A stretch of DNA of 64,000 nucleotides, taken from assembly GCF_001467615.1 (NCBI RefSeq), contig NZ_LNYA01000003.1:245539-309538 (forward strand), read 5' to 3'. The translations under genes were made by a program, and so were the position numbers. Every line of letters begins with the position of its first letter. Positions within the stretch are counted from its first letter, which is position 1. This document shows positions 21,337 to 31,386 of this stretch, piece by piece. This DNA is from Legionella erythra. Lineage in GTDB: Bacteria; Pseudomonadota; Gammaproteobacteria; Legionellales; Legionellaceae. The notes under the pieces were generated by a model. That model was not told the origin of the DNA. It did no database searches and saw nothing but the letters and a program-made list of their open reading frames with translations.

Positions 21337-22122
21337 ATGGCAGCCGAACAGCATTCGGCCTCACTTGTGAGTCAACTGTCATTACCGGGCACTCAGCAGA
21401 TGCCCGAAGGCTATTTTCGCTCCAAGCTATTTGTTGCTCCTTTTACGACCAACCCGCTCGTTGCTGCAGCAGGCCCTGTCTTGTCGCTGCTTGAACGGCT
21501 GGGTGTCAGCCCCTCTTTGCCACCGGTACAAACCATTCGCGGCAATATTGAACATGAATTACTGGCCTTCCATAGCCGGGTGTTGGGCAAATCCTATAGT
21601 GATGAATTCGTTGCCATTGCCCGCTATTTATTATGTGCCACCATTGATGAACTCCTGGGAAAAAGCTACCTGCGCCTGCATAAGGAACCTGCCATTTTTG
21701 CCGCGTTCACCCCGGCATCACCGGATGGTAGCGGCCCTGAGCAACGTTTTTTTGATATCATCCATTTCATCAAGGAACGACCCAATCAATACCTTGATTT
21801 AATTGAACTGGCCTACTACTGCCTCATCGCCGGCTTTGAAGGCATGCAGCACGGACAAGCCGATGGCCGCAGCGTCCTTGACAACCTGATAGAAGAACTC
21901 TACCAATTAATTCAACAGCATCGTGTGAATAAATCGCATCATTTGTTTAAAGAACAGAACAAGGCTGATTTTACCCCCACAAGCCGCAAACCACTGCTTA
22001 CGGTGTGTTTCATTTCGCTGGGATTGCTGGCTGCCGGTTACTTCTTTAGTTATATCTTGCTGGAAAATAAAGTCAAAAATGTCCAGACCGGACATCATCT
22101 CCTGGCCAAACTGGATGACTAA
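21337..22122 (+). CDS. icmH: Type IVB secretion protein IcmH/DotU
   Basis: IcmH/DotU is an inner-membrane stabiliser of the Dot/Icm complex and a homologue of T6SS TssL. The 261-residue protein matches the L. pneumophila length. The cytosolic DotU fold contains RYLLCATIDELLGKS and EQRFFDIIHFIKERPNQYLDLIELAYYCL, followed by one C-terminal membrane segment (about 213-237). It overlaps icmF by one base (TAATG). A GGGAGTTAAGCC ribosome-binding region precedes the ATG. Confidence 0.95.
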   Translation: MAAEQHSASLVSQLSLPGTQQMPEGYFRSKLFVAPFTTNPLVAAAGPVLSLLERLGVSPSLPPVQTIRGNIEHELLAFHSRVLGKSYSDEFVAIARYLLCATIDELLGKSYLRLHKEPAIFAAFTPASPDGSGPEQRFFDIIHFIKERPNQYLDLIELAYYCLIAGFEGMQHGQADGRSVLDNLIEELYQLIQQHRVNKSHHLFKEQNKADFTPTSRKPLLTVCFISLGLLAAGYFFSYILLENKVKNVQTGHHLLAKLDD

Positions 22123-25049
22123 TGGATAAATCGTTACAGCTCCTTTGCGACGCCTTAAAAAGAATTTTCGCGCAATTAAAACCGCAACAGACACCGCTTT
22201 CATTTCTTTTATTGATTGGCAAAACCGGTCAGGGTAAAACCGAACTATTGAAACAGGCCAACCTCATTCACTGCCCGGTTGATAACGAGCAGGGGATTAA
22301 TCTTTTTTATAATAACCAGGGGGTCATTCTCGAATTGAGTGAAACCTGGCTCTGCAGCAGTGAAAGCTTATTGACCAATACTCTGAAGCAATTGAACCGC
22401 TGTCACAGCAATGTCAAAATTAACGGCTTGATTCTCTGCGTCAACAGCAGTGAACTCCTGCTGATTGAACCTGCGCAACTCGTTGACCAATGCAAATCAC
22501 ATATGCAATTGCTCGACCGCTTTGGCAGCGCGCTGGGTTATTGTACGGACATCGCGCTTCTTTTTACTCAATTGGACACGCTCGCCGGTTTTTGTGAATT
22601 TTTTCAATCCGAACACCCCAGCGACCTCGCCAGGCCCTTGGGATTTTCGTTGGAAAATACCGGTACGCGGAACAAGTTCATTGAAAAATACCAAGCCCAG
22701 TTTGACCAGATGCTTGAAGTACTGGGCCAGCAGATTATCAATAAATTGCACCCTGCACGTTCCAGCGCCAAACGCACGTTAATCCGCGAGTTTCCATTAC
22801 AGTTAGCCTGCCTGCGTGTCCCCGTGCAAGCCTTGATTCAACAGTTAAACCATCAACTCTTTCGCTTGCAGGCCCTGTATTTTACCAGCGCCCAGCAAGG
22901 CGGTTTAACCATCGATCGTTTAAATCGCAAAATCCAGCACGAATACGCTTTGACCGTGCAGGATCGCTTTCAGCAATCCAACAATTATCGTCCTTACTTC
23001 ATTGAAGGAGCAATCAAAGCCCTGCAGGAACACACCAAAAGCCATGTGCCCGGCATGAGCAGCAAGCATAAACTGATTGCAGGCCTCGCAGCAGGGGTTG
23101 TAGGCCTAGCACTCTGCGGCGTGTCTTACCAGCATTGGACGACATCCAAACTGCTCGATGAAGCCAGCAAGGAACTCCTGGCCTATGAAACCCTGATAGC
23201 GCAACCCAATGGCAAAACGTCAGCCCTCTATCATTTGTCTCTCGCTGAAAATAAAATCGATTCCATTCCGGTTAACCTGCTCTCCTTAGCCATCATCGAG
23301 CAACTTAAAAGCCAACTGCATTCGAATGCGCAAAGCAGGCTGCACCACAATTTTCTACCGGACATGATAGCCAACCTGGAAGCGATTATCGCCAACCCGT
23401 CACAAAGCCAATTGGCGCGCTACCAGGCGTTAAAAATTTATCTCATGCTGGCTGAGCCCGAGCATTTTTCAGAAGCCGCGGTGATTGACTGGTTTAGAAC
23501 CCACCGTGAAGCCGCCCATGGCGCACAAATGAATGACAAAGAACTCCTGCTGCTGAAAAAAGCGTTGAAGCAGCCGCTGCAACCCATCGCCATTAACCGT
23601 CAATTGGTCAGCGATGTACGCAATTACCTCAATGCCTTACCCGCGGCTTATCTTTATTATTCGATAGCGAAAGACAGTTTTCCTAAAGAGAAGACCCTCA
23701 TTGATATTCCCGGCTTTGATCTGACTAACCGGGAATTGCCGGTTTATTACACCAAGAAGGGCTTTAACGAGGTCATGGCGAAGCTTCCGACTATCAGCGC
23801 ACAGTTGCAGGAAGAAAACTGGATTTTAGCCCGCCAGGATTTACAAAACCTGCCCTCGCAGTTAGAGCAGGCTTATTGTTTTGAGTACGCGACCTGGTGG
23901 CAGAATTTTATCCGCCGCACCCACCCTCAACATTATCAGGGTTATCAACAAGCGCGTCAGCTGACTCAGACACTGACGCAGACCAACGCCATTGAGCGTT
24001 TGGTTGAGTTGATTCAGGAACAAACCAGTCCCTCACCAGACCAAAGCGCATCGCTTTTTAACCAACAGGTGGCCAGCCAGTTTACCGCCCTTAACTTAAT
24101 GAGCAATTCCGCGACGCATGATTTGAGTTTAAACATCAGCGAACTGGAGAAATTCATTACCACCCTGGCGCTGGTCAATGATCAGGGGCGCACCGTCTTT
24201 GAACTGACCCGCTCACGCTTTAGCGGCGAATCCTTATCCGACCCATTAAGCGCGCTTTATAATCGTGCACGCCAGCTCCCGGAACCCGTATCCAGCTGGG
24301 CAAAACAAATTGCGGATGACACCTGGTTTATTTTTATTACCGAAAGCCGTGCCTATTTGAATCAACAATGGCAACGATTAGTTTTTACCGATTATCAATC
24401 AGCAATTGCCAACCGGTATCCTCTCGATGCCAATAATCCCGACAATGAAGTGTCGCTTATGGAGTTTGATCGCTTCTTTGCACCGGAGGGTACCCTGAAT
24501 TCCTTCGTGAATCATTATTTAAAACCCTTTCTTGATACCTCCAAGCCGCAATGGGAATCCAAAGAATTAAACGGTTACGTCATGCCAATTTCCACCGATT
24601 TGATTAACGAGTTAATACGGGCCAATGTCATCAGCAACATGTTTTTCCCTGAACATGCGAAAACCAGCAAAATCGACTTTACCCTGCAAAAAATTAATCT
24701 GGATCCGGTCGTGGCCAATTTACAATTATCCATCGGGGAAACCAAACTCACCGATAGTCAGACAAGTGACTCTTATACCTTCTTCAGTTGGCCGCAATCC
24801 GATGCAAAACTCGCCATTTATTCCATTGAAGGTAACCATTTTGAACTGGAGGAAAAAGGACCCTGGGCGTTCTTTAAAATTCTTCAGAAAGTCAATGTGC
24901 TGGTCGACAGCAACGACAGCGCCAGTCTGCAGATCCTGTTTGAAATCAATGGCAATTCAGGACGATATCAGCTTAAAACAGAAAACCAGATCAATCCGTT
25001 TAGTCCTGGGATTTTAACCGGGTTTAATTTAAATGAAGAGATAGCGTGA
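22122..25049 (+). CDS. icmF: Type IVB secretion protein IcmF
   Basis: IcmF is the large inner-membrane partner of DotU (TssM-like) that stabilises the Dot/Icm core and localises it to the poles. The 975-residue protein is near the usual 973. It has Walker A-like GKTGQGKT at 33-40 in the cytosolic domain, one membrane segment at about 312-330 (AGLAAGVVGLALCGVSY), and a large periplasmic domain ending in a beta-rich C-terminus. Unlike many TssM proteins it has no early transmembrane hairpin. It converges on the icmB-side genes. Confidence 0.95.
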   Translation: MDKSLQLLCDALKRIFAQLKPQQTPLSFLLLIGKTGQGKTELLKQANLIHCPVDNEQGINLFYNNQGVILELSETWLCSSESLLTNTLKQLNRCHSNVKINGLILCVNSSELLLIEPAQLVDQCKSHMQLLDRFGSALGYCTDIALLFTQLDTLAGFCEFFQSEHPSDLARPLGFSLENTGTRNKFIEKYQAQFDQMLEVLGQQIINKLHPARSSAKRTLIREFPLQLACLRVPVQALIQQLNHQLFRLQALYFTSAQQGGLTIDRLNRKIQHEYALTVQDRFQQSNNYRPYFIEGAIKALQEHTKSHVPGMSSKHKLIAGLAAGVVGLALCGVSYQHWTTSKLLDEASKELLAYETLIAQPNGKTSALYHLSLAENKIDSIPVNLLSLAIIEQLKSQLHSNAQSRLHHNFLPDMIANLEAIIANPSQSQLARYQALKIYLMLAEPEHFSEAAVIDWFRTHREAAHGAQMNDKELLLLKKALKQPLQPIAINRQLVSDVRNYLNALPAAYLYYSIAKDSFPKEKTLIDIPGFDLTNRELPVYYTKKGFNEVMAKLPTISAQLQEENWILARQDLQNLPSQLEQAYCFEYATWWQNFIRRTHPQHYQGYQQARQLTQTLTQTNAIERLVELIQEQTSPSPDQSASLFNQQVASQFTALNLMSNSATHDLSLNISELEKFITTLALVNDQGRTVFELTRSRFSGESLSDPLSALYNRARQLPEPVSSWAKQIADDTWFIFITESRAYLNQQWQRLVFTDYQSAIANRYPLDANNPDNEVSLMEFDRFFAPEGTLNSFVNHYLKPFLDTSKPQWESKELNGYVMPISTDLINELIRANVISNMFFPEHAKTSKIDFTLQKINLDPVVANLQLSIGETKLTDSQTSDSYTFFSWPQSDAKLAIYSIEGNHFELEEKGPWAFFKILQKVNVLVDSNDSASLQILFEINGNSGRYQLKTENQINPFSPGILTGFNLNEEIA

Positions 25050-25399
25050 CGTGTCTATGAGACTGAAAACAGGCAGCAGGCTGATGTTCTGATAGCCTGG
25101 CGGCATTCATGGATACTGCATAACACCGCGGCAGCAATTCAAAACCGTCCTTGAACTTCTTATCATGTCCTGCCCGTACACGGTTTCCATGGGAGGATTG
25201 TTATATTCAACCCTTTCAAAAACCTCCATTGTGTAATTCTGGTTATAAATCAATCAATTAACTCACCCTCAATCCGAATGTATTTTCTTTTTCGGGTTTG
25301 ATAGCAATGAGGTTGCAACAGAATAAATTGCCTTATGGCATTTACATGAACTACTTGATCATTTATAATACAGTAATTTGTTGTCCACAGGTAAAGTCC
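25050..25399. other. Intergenic region without a clear gene
   Basis: I see no convincing coding region in these 350 bases. The only notable item is the left copy of an imperfect 18-base direct repeat. The frame of the following gene is open upstream of 25400, but its first 34 codons lack a ribosome-binding site and look non-coding. Confidence 0.5.
25263..25280 (+). repeat. Left copy of 18-base direct repeat flanking the F-box gene
   Basis: TCACCCTCAATCCGAATG here matches TCACCCCCAGTCCGAATG at 26357-26374 at 16 of 18 positions. Both copies are preceded by an AATTAA-type stretch. Confidence 0.6.
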
Positions 25400-26350
25400 A
25401 TGCAAAATAAACTTGAGTTTTTTAGTCGCCTACCCGATTCCATACAAGGTGAAGTCACCAGGTTTTTACCAAATGAAGATTTCATAAAACTTTCCATGAC
25501 TTCAAAATCCAATTCCCCGGTGTTTAATGCGAATCAAGATGTCAAACGATTATATAAGGCCAGAGAATTTCTTCATCATGTTGTTCGTGGGAACCATGAA
25601 GCAGTAGCAAAGATGCTTAAACAAGATCCCGCTTTAATGCGGACAAGAGGGCAAGTGCAGGATTTGTCAGGCCGAAGGTTTACCAACATTAGTGGTTTTG
25701 AGTATTGTATGTGGGCTTTAGATAAGCATATGTGGACGACGATGCTTGATTGTTTACCTGCAACAGGTGAAGGCGAAGGGATAAGGAGTGAATTAAGGGC
25801 ACAATATCTCAAAATAAAGAAACACGGTGTGACCTATACACTGGACGCCGTAACCCCGTACTATATGCCTGAAATGATAACCAGGACAGAAAAGCATTTT
25901 GATTTTGAAGGTACTATCATTAAAGAACTTCAAGAATTTGTTAATAAGGGCGATGCTAATCAATGGGTAACCGGTGTTGGCGGTGCCCAACGCTTATTTC
26001 CTGTTCATGTTGTTGATGAATACTGTTGTGAAACGTACGTTTTCCCGGTTTCTGATTTTAAAGAACCACACACGTCGTCAAAAAAATATAAAGTCTCGGG
26101 TCAGACGTACGAATCCTGGTTCAGCAGCGACTCTAAACTGGGTAAGGATTTTGCAATTTATAAGGTCATTTACTCGATAAGTGCGCATAGAGAGGATATT
26201 AGCGGTCCGCGTGCTTGGTCTAAGTATAGTTTAAAGAGCATGAATGGGTTGTATAACGTCAGAACAAATGATTTTCAGGCGCTGGAAACGACGCTTGAGC
26301 CACGGAACCTGTGTGAATACGAGAGCGCTCAGACTATGTCAGCCTCGTAA
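25400..26350 (+). CDS. F-box/ankyrin-like protein, candidate Dot/Icm effector
   Basis: From ATG 25400 the protein has 316 residues. Residues 6-40 (FFSRLPDSIQGEVTRFLPNE then FIKLSMTSKS) look like an F-box, the SKP1-binding motif of eukaryotic ubiquitin ligases. It is followed by one ankyrin-like helix pair (HHVVRGNHEAVAKMLKQDPALM). A DLSGRRFTNISGFEYCMWALDKHMW stretch recalls a family expanded in Legionellales (memory only). The remaining 200 residues are unassigned. It sits between icmF and icmB, has lower GC than its neighbours, and is flanked by a direct repeat. An F-box has no bacterial target, so translocation into the host is inferred. Confidence 0.65.
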   Translation: MQNKLEFFSRLPDSIQGEVTRFLPNEDFIKLSMTSKSNSPVFNANQDVKRLYKAREFLHHVVRGNHEAVAKMLKQDPALMRTRGQVQDLSGRRFTNISGFEYCMWALDKHMWTTMLDCLPATGEGEGIRSELRAQYLKIKKHGVTYTLDAVTPYYMPEMITRTEKHFDFEGTIIKELQEFVNKGDANQWVTGVGGAQRLFPVHVVDEYCCETYVFPVSDFKEPHTSSKKYKVSGQTYESWFSSDSKLGKDFAIYKVIYSISAHREDISGPRAWSKYSLKSMNGLYNVRTNDFQALETTLEPRNLCEYESAQTMSAS

Positions 26351-26356
26351 TTAATT

Positions 26357-26374
26357 TCACCCCCAGTCCGAATG
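26357..26374 (+). repeat. Right copy of 18-base direct repeat flanking the F-box gene
   Basis: This copy lies 7 bases after the F-box gene stop and matches 25263-25280 at 16 of 18 positions. Confidence 0.6.
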
Positions 26375-26571
26375 ACCATTCAAAAATGGGTTGCTGTCCA
26401 TTTTTATGACTTTCACAAGCACAATAAATAAGCTTAATAAGGGCGGTTTCACTGGTGAAAACGCCTTTAGGTTACCTAAGCAATACCCTGAAAATCAATA
26501 CCACTCCTGAGCTTCATACGGGACGTATCAAGAGCGGCGAGTGTAAAAAGTGAGATTTAGGAAGAGGTCTA

Positions 26572-27114
26572 TTAAAACTCGCTTTCAGATGGCACACAGT
26601 AAATTCGGTATTCCAGTTCATGCAGGACACGCCCTGACTCGCTGAATTTCACATATTCATCCTGAGGAATACCACCTAACTTTTCAATGAGTTTGCGGCT
26701 GGGGTAATTGCTTTTATCAACCGGGTATTTCAGGTAATCATAGCGAAGATTAGCCGCCGACCACCCTGTCAGGGCCGACAACGCCTCATAACCATAATAA
26801 TGACCCTGCGCACTCTTCCTAATCCAGATGCCGAGTTCCGGTGAGCGGGATTGAACCTCATCAAGACTGGCATAACCCAAGAATTCCCCGCTCTCTTTAA
26901 GAATAAGAATCAAGGCTATTTCCTTACCTTTGCGCATGGCCAGTTGCTTTAATCGCACATGGTCCGCAATTTCCTGTCGGGCCTTGGGCGCTGAAGGCCA
27001 CATGTAGCGAGTAATCTCGGCAGTAAAATGCTCACAGACAGCGCTTGCATGCTCTTCGCTGATAGGGACTAATTTCATTCTGGGTGTGTCTAAGCGCAAT
27101 TGACTAAAATCCAT
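26572..27114 (-). CDS. GNAT-family N-acetyltransferase, RimJ/RimL-like
   Basis: The 180-residue protein begins LRLDTPRMKLVPISEEHASAV, like RimJ/RimL and ribosomal-protein acetyltransferases. It contains FLGYASLDEVQ, LGIWIRKSAQGHYYGYEALSALTGW (acetyl-CoA-binding region) and a late KLIEKLGGIPQDE that fits the final GNAT strand. The substrate is unknown. It lies directly downstream of icmB (48 bases) on the same strand, so it may be read from the icm operon, but nothing links it to secretion. Confidence 0.8.
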   Translation of the reverse strand: MDFSQLRLDTPRMKLVPISEEHASAVCEHFTAEITRYMWPSAPKARQEIADHVRLKQLAMRKGKEIALILILKESGEFLGYASLDEVQSRSPELGIWIRKSAQGHYYGYEALSALTGWSAANLRYDYLKYPVDKSNYPSRKLIEKLGGIPQDEYVKFSESGRVLHELEYRIYCVPSESEF

Positions 27115-27162
27115 TTTTAATCCCGATACTCTGCCATTGACCTCTGCCCAACATCTTATGCA

Positions 27163-30100
27163 CTAATTTTTAGGCAGCATTTTCACGTTAGGATCTTTGG
27201 TGTACGCATTGAGAATATCACTGACTAACTGTTCAATGACACTGTCCTTGGCGTCATCCTCTATCAAACCGACTTCTGCTTTCATAGCAGCCAGTCGTTC
27301 CTCGATAATTTTAGCCACCGAACCATTGGGAAACAACGCAGCCAGTAAGCGGCGTGCTTCCGCAGGCCCCAGATGGCGATAGAGTTGATTACGGACCGAG
27401 GCATCTTCCGCCGTGGTACTGAAGGCCCACAACTCCACTGGGCCCAAGGTCAGGGTCAGCAGTTGGATATTAACCCCACTCTTGGTGGCATACTGCACAA
27501 GGAAGGTGGCCCCACCTTGACGCGGCCCGTGAACGCGGGTACGCAAAGCCATTTTGGCCGTCTCCGACAGACCGAAAATCTGGGTGGTTTTTTCCACGGC
27601 CTGCGAAGGGCCTGCATCCATAATGTAAATGGCAGTACTGAATTCAATCATCACGGCATCAAAGTCGTCAACGGACTGCGACAATAGTGCAATTTGCACT
27701 TTCCACTTTCGGCCTTCGCGCATGTCAATAATGACCTGATCACGCACGGCGGCTGACTTGGAAGTACGGTGGAATTCGTCATAAACAATGCGCTTGGGAT
27801 CTTCACGAATCTCAAGTACACGGGTTTTATGGTACTCTCTGTACTGGTCCGGTACGTTATTCATGCTTTCTTCGGTGAGGTAGTAATGACGCGCCAGAAC
27901 ATAGCGTGCCAGCATGTACATCACCGACGTTTGTCGATCGGCCGCGTCGCCCCCGCTTTTTGCCACTTCGTCAAGGTCAAGGGAAACAACGCGGGCATCA
28001 CCAATATCAAAACTGGTTACCCGTGATAAAATCGAGTATTCGCGTACTGCACCGGATATCATTCGCGAGAATGCGCTAATGAGGGACTCCCCTGTTGGGG
28101 CAACCACTTTTTCATACAAGTCTTCAATGGATGGGGTACGACAAATGGATGCCGCATCCGCCAGCAACGGCATGGCATAACGTTGTGCAAGCATGGCTTC
28201 GTGAGCAAACCCTGCGGAATACAAGGCATCGGTGACTTCCCACCAGGTGGATTTCGAATCCCTGACAAAACCGATTTCTTCTAAAATGCTATCAATAAAT
28301 TCTTCAACCCCGGGTGCATACGGTGTGGGATTAAATTCATCAGCCAGGCTTTTATACAGTTCATCAACCACCATACCGGCCAGATCAGGCATGCCGTCAT
28401 ATGGTTTACTGGCGCCGAGCGGCGTGGTTAAAAGGGTCAGGAAATTAACCAGAAACGAGCGTTCCGTGGCGGTTGGATAACGGCAACCCAGTTGGGTATC
28501 AAACGGGTTAATGGAATACTCAGGCGTCATACGCAAGCGGTAATAAGCCACAAGATGGCGTTTGGCAGCAGGCAACGCCTCTTTGAGCAGGGAGATCAAC
28601 CCGCTGCTTGATGGTCCGATATCAATAATCGCAATTCGCGGCAGGCGCGTTAACCCCCCTTGCAGGCAAAGGGCTAAATTTAAGGCGTTGGATAACACGG
28701 ATTTACCAGAACCCGGGCGGGCGTACACCAAATCAATCCAGGTTGTTTGTTGAGTCGAACCAGGTTGAAACGGCCACGGTTTGCCATCGGGTGTACGGAA
28801 TAATAACGCACCCGTCTCCCAGGGAGATGCAGGCCGGGTGATAGGAAGCATGGTAATCACATCAGACAAGGGCGCAACCGAAGGCACCGCCGCACTGCGT
28901 GTGGTCACAGCCAACATGCTGGAGACAAAACCGGCAAATGGATCGCCGCAAATTTCCGATACATCGGTTGAACCCCAACCCTGTATTGCTTTCACCAACT
29001 CTGAACTGCGGCGCCGCAATAAGGGAATATTACCTTCCGGCGCCCAGGTACTCGCGACCACACGCAGGCGAACAATGGCGTCATCAGTATTCAATTGCAG
29101 GTACTTTAACAAATTCACCGAGTCGCTGATTAAGCGGTTTTGCGCTGACGTAAACGAAAGGATAGCTGACAGCATTCCTTTTAATTTGATGGTATTTAAG
29201 CCCTCGCTTTCAACGAGAAAAGAAATACGCCAGGGAATATGGGACGGCAATATACGCGCAAACAGGGTTAGGAAAGGACGTACATCCTTTGGAAAAAGAT
29301 CAATAAACACCGACGAATAGATTTTATTGCCTACTTTTACTGTGCGCAGATCAATGTTTTCGGCATCACGGGGAATAACCTGCTTGGCCAGCGAAGGCCA
29401 CAGCAAATCAGAGACATCCCCTTCAAAGCGATTGATTTCGCGAGGATAAATTTTATCGCCCGGTAATATGGCACGCCAGTCATCGGCAGTAAAATCCGGA
29501 TCAGCGGTCATGCGGATAGCCTGCACGGCATCGTGCACCTCCACCAGACGGGCGTAGATGTTTAACGCATCCAGATCATTTAAAACCGAGCGCACATAGG
29601 CGTCATGGGTATCCCTTAACTCAGGAATGGCAGCATACACCGTCTGTGTGTTTTTGAATGAAGGCGCCTTCATGTCCCTCAGCATTTTCAGCTTGGCTTT
29701 ATTGGCCGCTTTCAATTGATCCTGAGCCAGGTTAAAAGGCCTGGTAAATAACACAAAGTAAAGCCGCTCTTCTGCGCAATATTGCGACAGGTAATCGACC
29801 CGTTCGGTAAATAAATCGTTCAGCGTTAACTCGAGCCGTTTGGCTGTCGCTTCCGCTGGGGCATAAATATCCTCAATGACTTTACGAATGTTTTGTTTGT
29901 CGTGACTAAAATACACCTGAAAGGCATGCCCAGGACGGCTCATAGCGCCCTGGAAGGCATTAGATAATCCCTCAACCAGCTGTTCAAATTCTTCGGCACC
30001 GGCAAGTGCCGTCACCCCTTCCACTTTAATTAGAGAAATCAGCGACCCGTCATGATTAACCAACACAGTGGGGCTGTCTGCGGTTTCGAGTTCGCAATAC

Positions 30101-30186
30101 GATTCGGTGGTTTGTTTTAGCGAGGTACTTAACCAGGCAAAAAAGGTATCTATACCTTCAAAAAATGATTCGGCCCAATTCCCCAT
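27163..30186 (-). CDS. icmB: Dot/Icm ATPase IcmB/DotO
   Basis: DotO is the VirB4-like cytoplasmic ATPase that assembles as a hexameric base under the Dot/Icm channel. The 1007-residue protein matches the family (about 1009). It has a long N-terminal domain, Walker A ARPGSGKSVLSN at about 490, and Walker B-like hydrophobic strands ending in RIVYDEFHRTS. The C-terminal LLSQSVDDFD corresponds to a motor motif. It is the last icm gene on this strand, preceded by icmJ. Confidence 0.97.
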   Translation of the reverse strand: MGNWAESFFEGIDTFFAWLSTSLKQTTESYCELETADSPTVLVNHDGSLISLIKVEGVTALAGAEEFEQLVEGLSNAFQGAMSRPGHAFQVYFSHDKQNIRKVIEDIYAPAEATAKRLELTLNDLFTERVDYLSQYCAEERLYFVLFTRPFNLAQDQLKAANKAKLKMLRDMKAPSFKNTQTVYAAIPELRDTHDAYVRSVLNDLDALNIYARLVEVHDAVQAIRMTADPDFTADDWRAILPGDKIYPREINRFEGDVSDLLWPSLAKQVIPRDAENIDLRTVKVGNKIYSSVFIDLFPKDVRPFLTLFARILPSHIPWRISFLVESEGLNTIKLKGMLSAILSFTSAQNRLISDSVNLLKYLQLNTDDAIVRLRVVASTWAPEGNIPLLRRRSSELVKAIQGWGSTDVSEICGDPFAGFVSSMLAVTTRSAAVPSVAPLSDVITMLPITRPASPWETGALLFRTPDGKPWPFQPGSTQQTTWIDLVYARPGSGKSVLSNALNLALCLQGGLTRLPRIAIIDIGPSSSGLISLLKEALPAAKRHLVAYYRLRMTPEYSINPFDTQLGCRYPTATERSFLVNFLTLLTTPLGASKPYDGMPDLAGMVVDELYKSLADEFNPTPYAPGVEEFIDSILEEIGFVRDSKSTWWEVTDALYSAGFAHEAMLAQRYAMPLLADAASICRTPSIEDLYEKVVAPTGESLISAFSRMISGAVREYSILSRVTSFDIGDARVVSLDLDEVAKSGGDAADRQTSVMYMLARYVLARHYYLTEESMNNVPDQYREYHKTRVLEIREDPKRIVYDEFHRTSKSAAVRDQVIIDMREGRKWKVQIALLSQSVDDFDAVMIEFSTAIYIMDAGPSQAVEKTTQIFGLSETAKMALRTRVHGPRQGGATFLVQYATKSGVNIQLLTLTLGPVELWAFSTTAEDASVRNQLYRHLGPAEARRLLAALFPNGSVAKIIEERLAAMKAEVGLIEDDAKDSVIEQLVSDILNAYTKDPNVKMLPKN

Positions 30187-30235
30187 GGTTATTCCCTATT
30201 CGTTACGAGTCATCGTTATTATTGAATAATGGTCA

Positions 30236-30862
30236 TCAGCTCGACTCGGTTATCTCTTCAAGCGCACTCGCCGCCCAACGTTCAATTTGCTTGCGGAATT
30301 TTGCCCTCGAAGGCAGGAGTCGAATATTATTAAAAAGTTTGTCTAACGTCTCTGGCGCAGTAGCGCCGGAGTCAATGATCAACTGACCAAAGATGGCCGG
30401 ATCACTGGTCCCTTCGCCAAATTTTTCTTCAACGACCTGTGATCTGAATTTAAAACTGCGATAAATATTCTGGGCACTGGTCTTATAGCCGGTATCATTG
30501 GTAATTGCACAAAAAAGCACATGACATAAACTGTTTAATTCTGTCTGCGACAATTCCGGCAGGTAAATCAGGGTACCGCCGCCATAACCGCCCACACCCA
30601 CGGATTCAATAAAAAAGCATTGGGCGCAAAAACAACAGGCTGTCACCAGGTTGGATAGACGATTGTTGGTGTAATCATTATCCAGATTCACAACTTCCTG
30701 GAATAGTCTCGCCTGAAACCCACAAAATTGGCAAGTATAACGATCGCGTTGAAAAACCTTTTGTTCGAAAGCACGAAAACGCTCATCCGCTTTTCTGGCT
30801 GAATACAAGCGCCAGGCTCCAGCACTCGCTAGTAATTTAAGCTTGCTTTGTTCTTGATTCAT
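30236..30862 (-). CDS. icmJ: Dot/Icm coupling protein IcmJ/DotN
   Basis: DotN is part of the type IV coupling complex with DotL, DotM, IcmS and IcmW. The 208-residue form (from ATG 30862) equals the L. pneumophila length. The frame is open ten codons further, and an ATG two codons upstream is equally usable. It has an HNH-like zinc fold with CQFCGFQ and CCFCAQC cysteines and a YTNNRLSNLVTA segment. In known DotN the nuclease residues are lost and the metal is structural. Confidence 0.93.
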   Translation of the reverse strand: MNQEQSKLKLLASAGAWRLYSARKADERFRAFEQKVFQRDRYTCQFCGFQARLFQEVVNLDNDYTNNRLSNLVTACCFCAQCFFIESVGVGGYGGGTLIYLPELSQTELNSLCHVLFCAITNDTGYKTSAQNIYRSFKFRSQVVEEKFGEGTSDPAIFGQLIIDSGATAPETLDKLFNNIRLLPSRAKFRKQIERWAASALEEITESS

Positions 30863-30950
30863 AACCATCAATCTTGCCTGTTTGCTTTTCATTATAAATC
30901 AGGAAGCACTGGGCTTCCTGATTTAACCGCGATAAAACTGTTTGCCTGAA

Positions 30951-31361
30951 TTAGCCGCCACTGCTGGTGAACACAGTACCAGTAGGACCTGCTGTCGTAC
31001 CGCCAGAGCCACCGAACATAGTCACACCGGCCACGCCCAGAATAGTAGGCAGGAAGAGAAGTGCTGCGGCAATAAACACCAGGGCAATCGGCGTACCAAT
31101 TGGGATTTGGGTTGGGTTATCTTTGTGCTGCTTGAATTTCATAATAGCACCAACAGAAAAGCCCAAACCAGCCAGGTAAGAACCGGCGGTAATTAATTTC
31201 GCCAGTTGACCGAATGAGCCATAGATGGTTGATGCCATGCCGCCAATGGACTGGCTTGCTGCCGCCGCGGCATCTGTGACTATGCCTAGGCACAAAAACA
31301 CGGCCGCCATCACAGCGTAATTCATGTAACTGTTTCTTTTCGCTGGGGTATTCACTTTCAT
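30951..31361 (-). CDS. icmD: Dot/Icm membrane protein IcmD/DotP
   Basis: The 136-residue protein has a signal-like first hydrophobic segment (about 15-33) and two further membrane segments (about 55-75 and 88-110), as in IcmD/DotP. The C-terminus is a glycine/threonine-rich tail. It is homologous in layout to IcmC, encoded just upstream. IcmD is an essential inner-membrane part of the apparatus whose precise role is not known. Confidence 0.9.
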   Translation of the reverse strand: MKVNTPAKRNSYMNYAVMAAVFLCLGIVTDAAAAASQSIGGMASTIYGSFGQLAKLITAGSYLAGLGFSVGAIMKFKQHKDNPTQIPIGTPIALVFIAAALLFLPTILGVAGVTMFGGSGGTTAGPTGTVFTSSGG

Positions 31362-31386
31362 CTCTCCTGTTTAAACACACTTAAAA

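Noticed and set aside
28781-29320. 179-codon plus-strand frame within icmB
   Set aside because: It is antisense to the conserved IcmB ATPase domain and has no ribosome-binding site.
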